DNA of 8,291 nt. Source: Thermoprotei archaeon (lineage in GTDB: Archaea > Thermoproteota > Thermoprotei_A > Sulfolobales > Ignisphaeraceae). The stretch is from NCBI GenBank assembly GCA_003661905.1, contig QMXA01000031.1, forward strand, positions 1 through 8,291. The letters run 5' to 3'. The notes beneath the pieces are model-generated. The model did no database searches. It had not been told where the DNA came from and was given only the letters and a program-made list of their open reading frames with translations. A program made the position numbers and the translations under genes. Numbering within the stretch: the first letter of the stretch is position 1; each line of letters starts with the position of its first letter. This document shows, piece after piece, positions 5,391-8,291 of the stretch.

Positions 5391-5893
5391 GAAGATATAT
5401 AACATATGTAAGAAAGTACAATAAATTAACACGTAATCTTTTAACAGAACTATCTCACATACTTACCTCCTCTCTTCTCATATCATTTAATATAAGAAGA
5501 GATACAACTTTATCTATAGTCTTATCAAGAAGTATGGAAGAATCATTAACTCTCATTATCCGTGGCAGTATCATTAAGCAATTGAGAGCTGATGAGGAAT
5601 CAGCTATGGGGTTCATTAAAGCAGCTCTTCAAGAAAGAATTCCTCATATAATGGTATTAAATGGAATAAGACCTAAAGTGCATAAGCCCATATATTGTTT
5701 AAACTTTACAGGACCTACATTAGAAGATGTAGTAAAATGTACTCCTAAATCTACATTAATAATTGGCGATATAGAATTAATAAAGACCATCACCAGTGAG
5801 TGTAAATGGGTTAGCCTATATCCAGGTATATATAGGCTTGAAGATGCAGTGGTGATATATCACTATGTACTCGATAGATGCTCAGCTACTTAA
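5387..5893 (+). CDS. Diverged TrmY-like SPOUT protein (tRNA pseudouridine-54 N1-methyltransferase family)
   Basis: A 168-residue protein that lines up with TrmY (DUF358/COG1901), the enzyme that methylates N1 of pseudouridine 54 in archaeal tRNA. The shared pattern is SSLLISFNIRRDT (28-40), corresponding to the family's A-L-F-x-S-x-x-IRRD, then RGSIIKQLRADEESAMGF (59-76) for the L-R-x-L-x-x-DERS block followed by an alanine-rich helix. IIGDIELI (125-132) stands for L-G-D-H-x-G, and VSLYPGIY (142-149) plus VLDR (161-164) for the VSLG-x-x-SYLAS...LDR end. The two SAM-knot segments have lost residues usually conserved (GDH to GDI, SLGP to SLYP), and the protein is shorter than the typical 190-200. 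Start GTG overlaps the SRP54 stop as GTGA. Pus10, which makes the substrate base, follows with a 29-nt overlap. Reduced or altered activity is possible. Confidence 0.72.
   Translation: MRRYITYVRKYNKLTRNLLTELSHILTSSLLISFNIRRDTTLSIVLSRSMEESLTLIIRGSIIKQLRADEESAMGFIKAALQERIPHIMVLNGIRPKVHKPIYCLNFTGPTLEDVVKCTPKSTLIIGDIELIKTITSECKWVSLYPGIYRLEDAVVIYHYVLDRCSAT
5851..5856 (+). promoter_or_regulatory. Shine-Dalgarno GGTGAT for Pus10, inside the TrmY-like gene
   Basis: GGTGAT is a full six-base SD match placed 8 nt before ATG 5865. It lies within the coding region of the preceding gene and settles the Pus10 start despite the 29-nt overlap. Confidence 0.75.
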
Positions 5894-7166
5894 TAAGGTA
5901 TTGGAGATTTTAGAAAAATATCCTCTCTGTGATAGATGTTTAGGTAGGCTCTTTGCATCTCTAGGTCGTGGCTGGGATAATTCGGAACGAGGTAAGGCTC
6001 TTAAAATGGTAGCCTTAATGGAACTTCATAGAAGAGTTAAGGAGGGCATTGAGAATGTTGATAAACTAAGAATTGTTTCTATGCATTGTGGAAGCATAGC
6101 TGAGAAACTATTGAGAGAACTTAAATATCTTCAAGATATAGACCTAATACCATGCTATATATGTAAATCAACGATAGATGAGCTAATAGAAAGATATACT
6201 AACTTAGCAATTGAGAAATTGAAAGAACTGAAGGTAGAGAAATTTCTCATAGGTGTTAAACCTCCTAAATACATAGCTAAAACTGAGAGAGAATTAGCTG
6301 AATCAATGGGAATACAATATTGGGAGTCTGTAAGAAGTGAATTCAAAAGAGTTATAGGCAAAAAGGTTCAAGAGATAACAGGACTTAGAGTCGACTTTGA
6401 GAACCCAGAAGTCATAATAGTGTTAGATATGGAGAATGACGAAATTTCAGTAATTATACCATCTATCTTAATACGAGGACGCTATTGGAAAATAGGTCGA
6501 AGAATATCGCAGTCTAAGTGGATTAAGAAGAATGGAACAAAGAAATACCCACTCTCATTAGAAGAAGTTCTTGAACTTGCTCTTCCCTTAACCAAAGCTG
6601 AGAGAGCAATTATACATGCAGCAGGACGTGAAGATGTAGATGTAAGAATGTTAGGTAGTGGAAGACCTACCATATTTGAATACTACAAACCATTAAAAAG
6701 AGATATTAATCTTGAAGAACTCGAGAGAATTGTTAATAGTAACCCATGGGTAAAAGTCTCTTTTGAAGCTATTGCTAGAAGAGAGCATGTTAAGAGCTAC
6801 AAAACCATGGCAGCTAGAGGATTCAAAATTTATAGAGCACTTATCCTAGTAGAAAATGATGTGAGCGAAGAAGAATTAGAGATTCTTGAAAAGAAATTCC
6901 ATAATGCTATAATACATCAATGGACTCCTAAAAGAGTTCTTCACAGACGAAAGAATGTATTGAGAACAAAACTAGTTCATGAAATTAAAGTAAGGAAAAT
7001 CACTTCCCATATCATAGAAACTTTGATAAAGTGTGAAGGGGGACTATATGTAAGAGAATTGATATCAGGAGATGATGGTAGAACCTCTCCTAGTTTTACT
7101 AGCATACTCAACAAACCTGCTAAATGCATTGAATTAGATGTAATTTATGTCCATGAAATTCTTTAG
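5865..7166 (+). CDS. pus10: tRNA pseudouridine synthase Pus10 (Psi54/Psi55)
   Basis: A complete 433-residue Pus10, which converts U54 and, in many archaea, U55 of the tRNA T loop to pseudouridine. The N-terminal accessory domain carries a zinc site formed by C22-x2-C25 (LCDRCLGR) and C97-x2-C100 (CYICKS), followed by a THUMP-like region (about 105-200). The catalytic domain holds AGREDVDVRMLGSGRP (253-268); the aspartate of the RED triplet, D257, is the probable catalytic residue. The terminal part has the RGFKIYRALILVEN, HQWTPKRVLHRR and YVRELISGDDGRTSPS blocks typical of the family. Length is normal. The ATG start is set by GGTGAT 8 nt upstream and overlaps the TrmY-like gene by 29 nt, consistent with co-translation of consecutive enzymes. 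It is the last gene of the cluster; the next genes run in the opposite direction. Confidence 0.96.
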   Translation: MYSIDAQLLNKVLEILEKYPLCDRCLGRLFASLGRGWDNSERGKALKMVALMELHRRVKEGIENVDKLRIVSMHCGSIAEKLLRELKYLQDIDLIPCYICKSTIDELIERYTNLAIEKLKELKVEKFLIGVKPPKYIAKTERELAESMGIQYWESVRSEFKRVIGKKVQEITGLRVDFENPEVIIVLDMENDEISVIIPSILIRGRYWKIGRRISQSKWIKKNGTKKYPLSLEEVLELALPLTKAERAIIHAAGREDVDVRMLGSGRPTIFEYYKPLKRDINLEELERIVNSNPWVKVSFEAIARREHVKSYKTMAARGFKIYRALILVENDVSEEELEILEKKFHNAIIHQWTPKRVLHRRKNVLRTKLVHEIKVRKITSHIIETLIKCEGGLYVRELISGDDGRTSPSFTSILNKPAKCIELDVIYVHEIL

Positions 7167-7189
7167 GAATATGAATAAAGTGTTTTAGC

Positions 7190-7884
7190 TTAGAATACAA
7201 TTACTATGCCTAGCACTACAAACCCAAGTACTAAGAGTATTAAATCCTCCTTACTTAACTTATCAATATTCATTTTTCTTCTCCTAGCATATGCAAATCC
7301 TCTTGTATAGAGAGTCTCAAGAGAGTTTTCGACTACATTCCATAGCTGAGATAACTACCATTGAAAGTGCTCTCCAGTTCTGAATATTAAGGAGTCTTGC
7401 ACTTGAAATGGAATCAAGTGAATCACGTATAAGCATGGGTATTAGTTTTGTTGTAAGAGCAAATGATTGTGCAATTACCTGTGGTAATCTTAGAGTTTCA
7501 AGTAATAGAGCTAGGTGAAGAGCATCTGTGCATGTAATCATTATCAATAGTGATGATGCTATAATAAACATTCTAGCTGGAACTATTGGTGAATTCATTA
7601 AAACATTAGCATGATATATACGTTAAGAACTAAACTACAATCATGGGTAAGGCAAGAACTATTAAAATATCAATTAATATCTTCAATCTATTACCAAGAA
7701 ATGTCAAGATTATAATCATAGCGATTATAAATGAAGTTTCTAAAGGCATTGTAATAATCAGTGCTGACAATATCATAACTATTGAAAGAGTAACCTTAGT
7801 GATGACTGAAGTTCTATGTAGCACTGTATTTTCATAGCGATATATAATTACACTATATAATCTTCTAATGATGAATCTTAGCAT
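7190..7884 (-). pseudogene. ECF transporter transmembrane protein EcfT, frameshifted
   Basis: The energy-coupling membrane subunit of an ECF-type vitamin/metal importer, readable end to end but broken. It starts at ATG 7884 with the EcfT opening ENTVLHRTSVITKVTLS and several hydrophobic helices, reaching a TAG at 7632-7630. A T missing from the T-run there would give a frame reading VLVLNVYIMLMF. A second T missing in the TTTT at 7607-7604 then restores the frame to 7317, with TRGF-type coupling regions: SSARLLNIQNW is the first A-R-x motif. Near 7336-7360 one extra base leads to SLETLYTRGFAYARRKK (second coupling motif) and a last helix ending at TAA 7190-7192. Overall length (about 231 codons) is normal. 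It overlaps the ATPase stop by 7 nt. Real decay and sequencing indels cannot be separated here. Confidence 0.82.
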
Positions 7885-8291
7885 AGATCCTTCACCTCTT
7901 TGATTTCGCCATTTCTAAGCTCAATAATGGATGTAGCTATTGATTCAAGAAATTCCATGTCATGAGATGAAATGACCATAGTAGTTCTCTTTACGATCTT
8001 TCCTAGATACTCAATGAGTGAGTACTAGTTTCAGGGTCTAGAGCTGGAGTCGGCTCGTCAAGTAAGGTAAGTTCGGCTCTACATCCTAGAGCCAATGCAA
8101 GAGCTAGTCTTCGCCACATTCCAAGGCTCAAATTTAAAATAGAAGTCTCAAAATACTCATCCAGACCCAAGAGCTTTGCAGCACTTATTAAATTTGATCG
8201 TGGAATTTTGCATCTAAGAGCTAGTAGCTCTATACAGTCTTTGACTGTAGGTGCTAAGAGTGTAAGTACTGGATTTTGAGGAACATAAGAT
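7878..8291 (-). pseudogene. ECF transporter ATP-binding protein, C-terminal part, frameshifted and cut by the window edge
   Basis: The minus strand encodes the back half of an ABC ATPase paired with EcfT. From the right edge the frame gives the Q-loop SYVPQNP and a helical region (KLLGLDEYFETS). The ABC signature follows as LSLGMWRRLALALAL (LSGGQ-equivalent, with Leu and Met at usually conserved positions), then Walker B and D-loop LTLLDEPTPALDPET. The frame then breaks: within about 8014-8028 one base appears to be missing, as the reading frame meets TAG a few codons on. The next frame resumes exactly where expected with LIEYLGKIVKRTTMVISSHD (H-loop histidine in SSHD), ELRNGEI and a TAA at 7880-7878. 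The stop overlaps the EcfT ATG (7884) by 7 nt, a typical coupling. Walker A lies beyond the window. Confidence 0.82.

Noticed and set aside
7167..7189. A transcription terminator between the convergent Pus10 and EcfT genes
   Set aside because: Only short T- and A-runs are present, with no stem or long U-tract; too weak to call.
7643..7837. 64-aa plus-strand open frame
   Set aside because: Antisense to the EcfT N-terminal part and composed of Ile/Val/Asn codons expected from the reverse of membrane helices.
7317..7884. Two separate small membrane-protein genes on the minus strand (7630-7884 and 7317-7598)
   Set aside because: Joined in order they reconstruct one EcfT of normal length whose end continues in a further frame to 7190, so they are pieces of one broken gene.
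1..8291. CRISPR array, insertion sequence or new defence system
   Set aside because: No regularly spaced direct repeats, transposase, nuclease-helicase cluster or terminal inverted repeats were seen on either strand.

Overview
The window looks like chromosomal DNA from a hyperthermophilic crenarchaeon (Thermoproteota), perhaps near Desulfurococcales/Fervidicoccales; the genus cannot be fixed from sequence alone. The evidence is archaeal aIF5A, archaeal SRP54, a Pus10-type tRNA pseudouridine synthase, a tRNA-Asp with an archaeal bulge-helix-bulge intron, AT-rich DNA rich in AGA/AGG/ATA codons, GTG/TTG starts, and GGTG/GGTGAT Shine-Dalgarno sequences.

Layout. 1-270 is the C-terminal end of a dipeptide/oligopeptide ABC transporter ATPase with its four-cysteine tail, followed by a small hairpin. 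337-1215 is a ten-helix EamA/DMT transporter. 1284-1382 is tRNA-Asp(GUC) with a 21-nt intron. 1463-2122 is a HAD phosphatase. 2123-2465 has no intact gene but carries what looks like the wreck of a VapBC toxin-antitoxin pair. 2466-2891 (minus) is an unrecognised small protein, divergent from a class I methyltransferase-fold protein (2965-3570) that has lost two of the usual metal-ligand aspartates of its family.

3629-7166 is a tight plus-strand housekeeping cluster: aIF5A, SRP54, a diverged TrmY-like protein, and Pus10. SRP54 and the TrmY-like gene share a GTGA overlap, and the TrmY-like gene and Pus10 overlap by 29 nt. Pus10 makes pseudouridine 54 in tRNA and TrmY methylates that base, so the last two genes read as consecutive steps of one pathway.

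From 7190 to the right edge, on the minus strand, lies an energy-coupling-factor (ECF) transporter module: the ATPase (cut by the window edge) and the transmembrane EcfT protein. Both are recognisable along their length, but together they carry about four frameshifts in 1.1 kb, while the genes to their left are intact. This is either operon decay or a local cluster of sequencing indels.

No new defence or mobile system is seen. The best leads are the TrmY-like protein with altered knot motifs beside Pus10, the broken ECF module, the VapBC relic and the altered methyltransferase.
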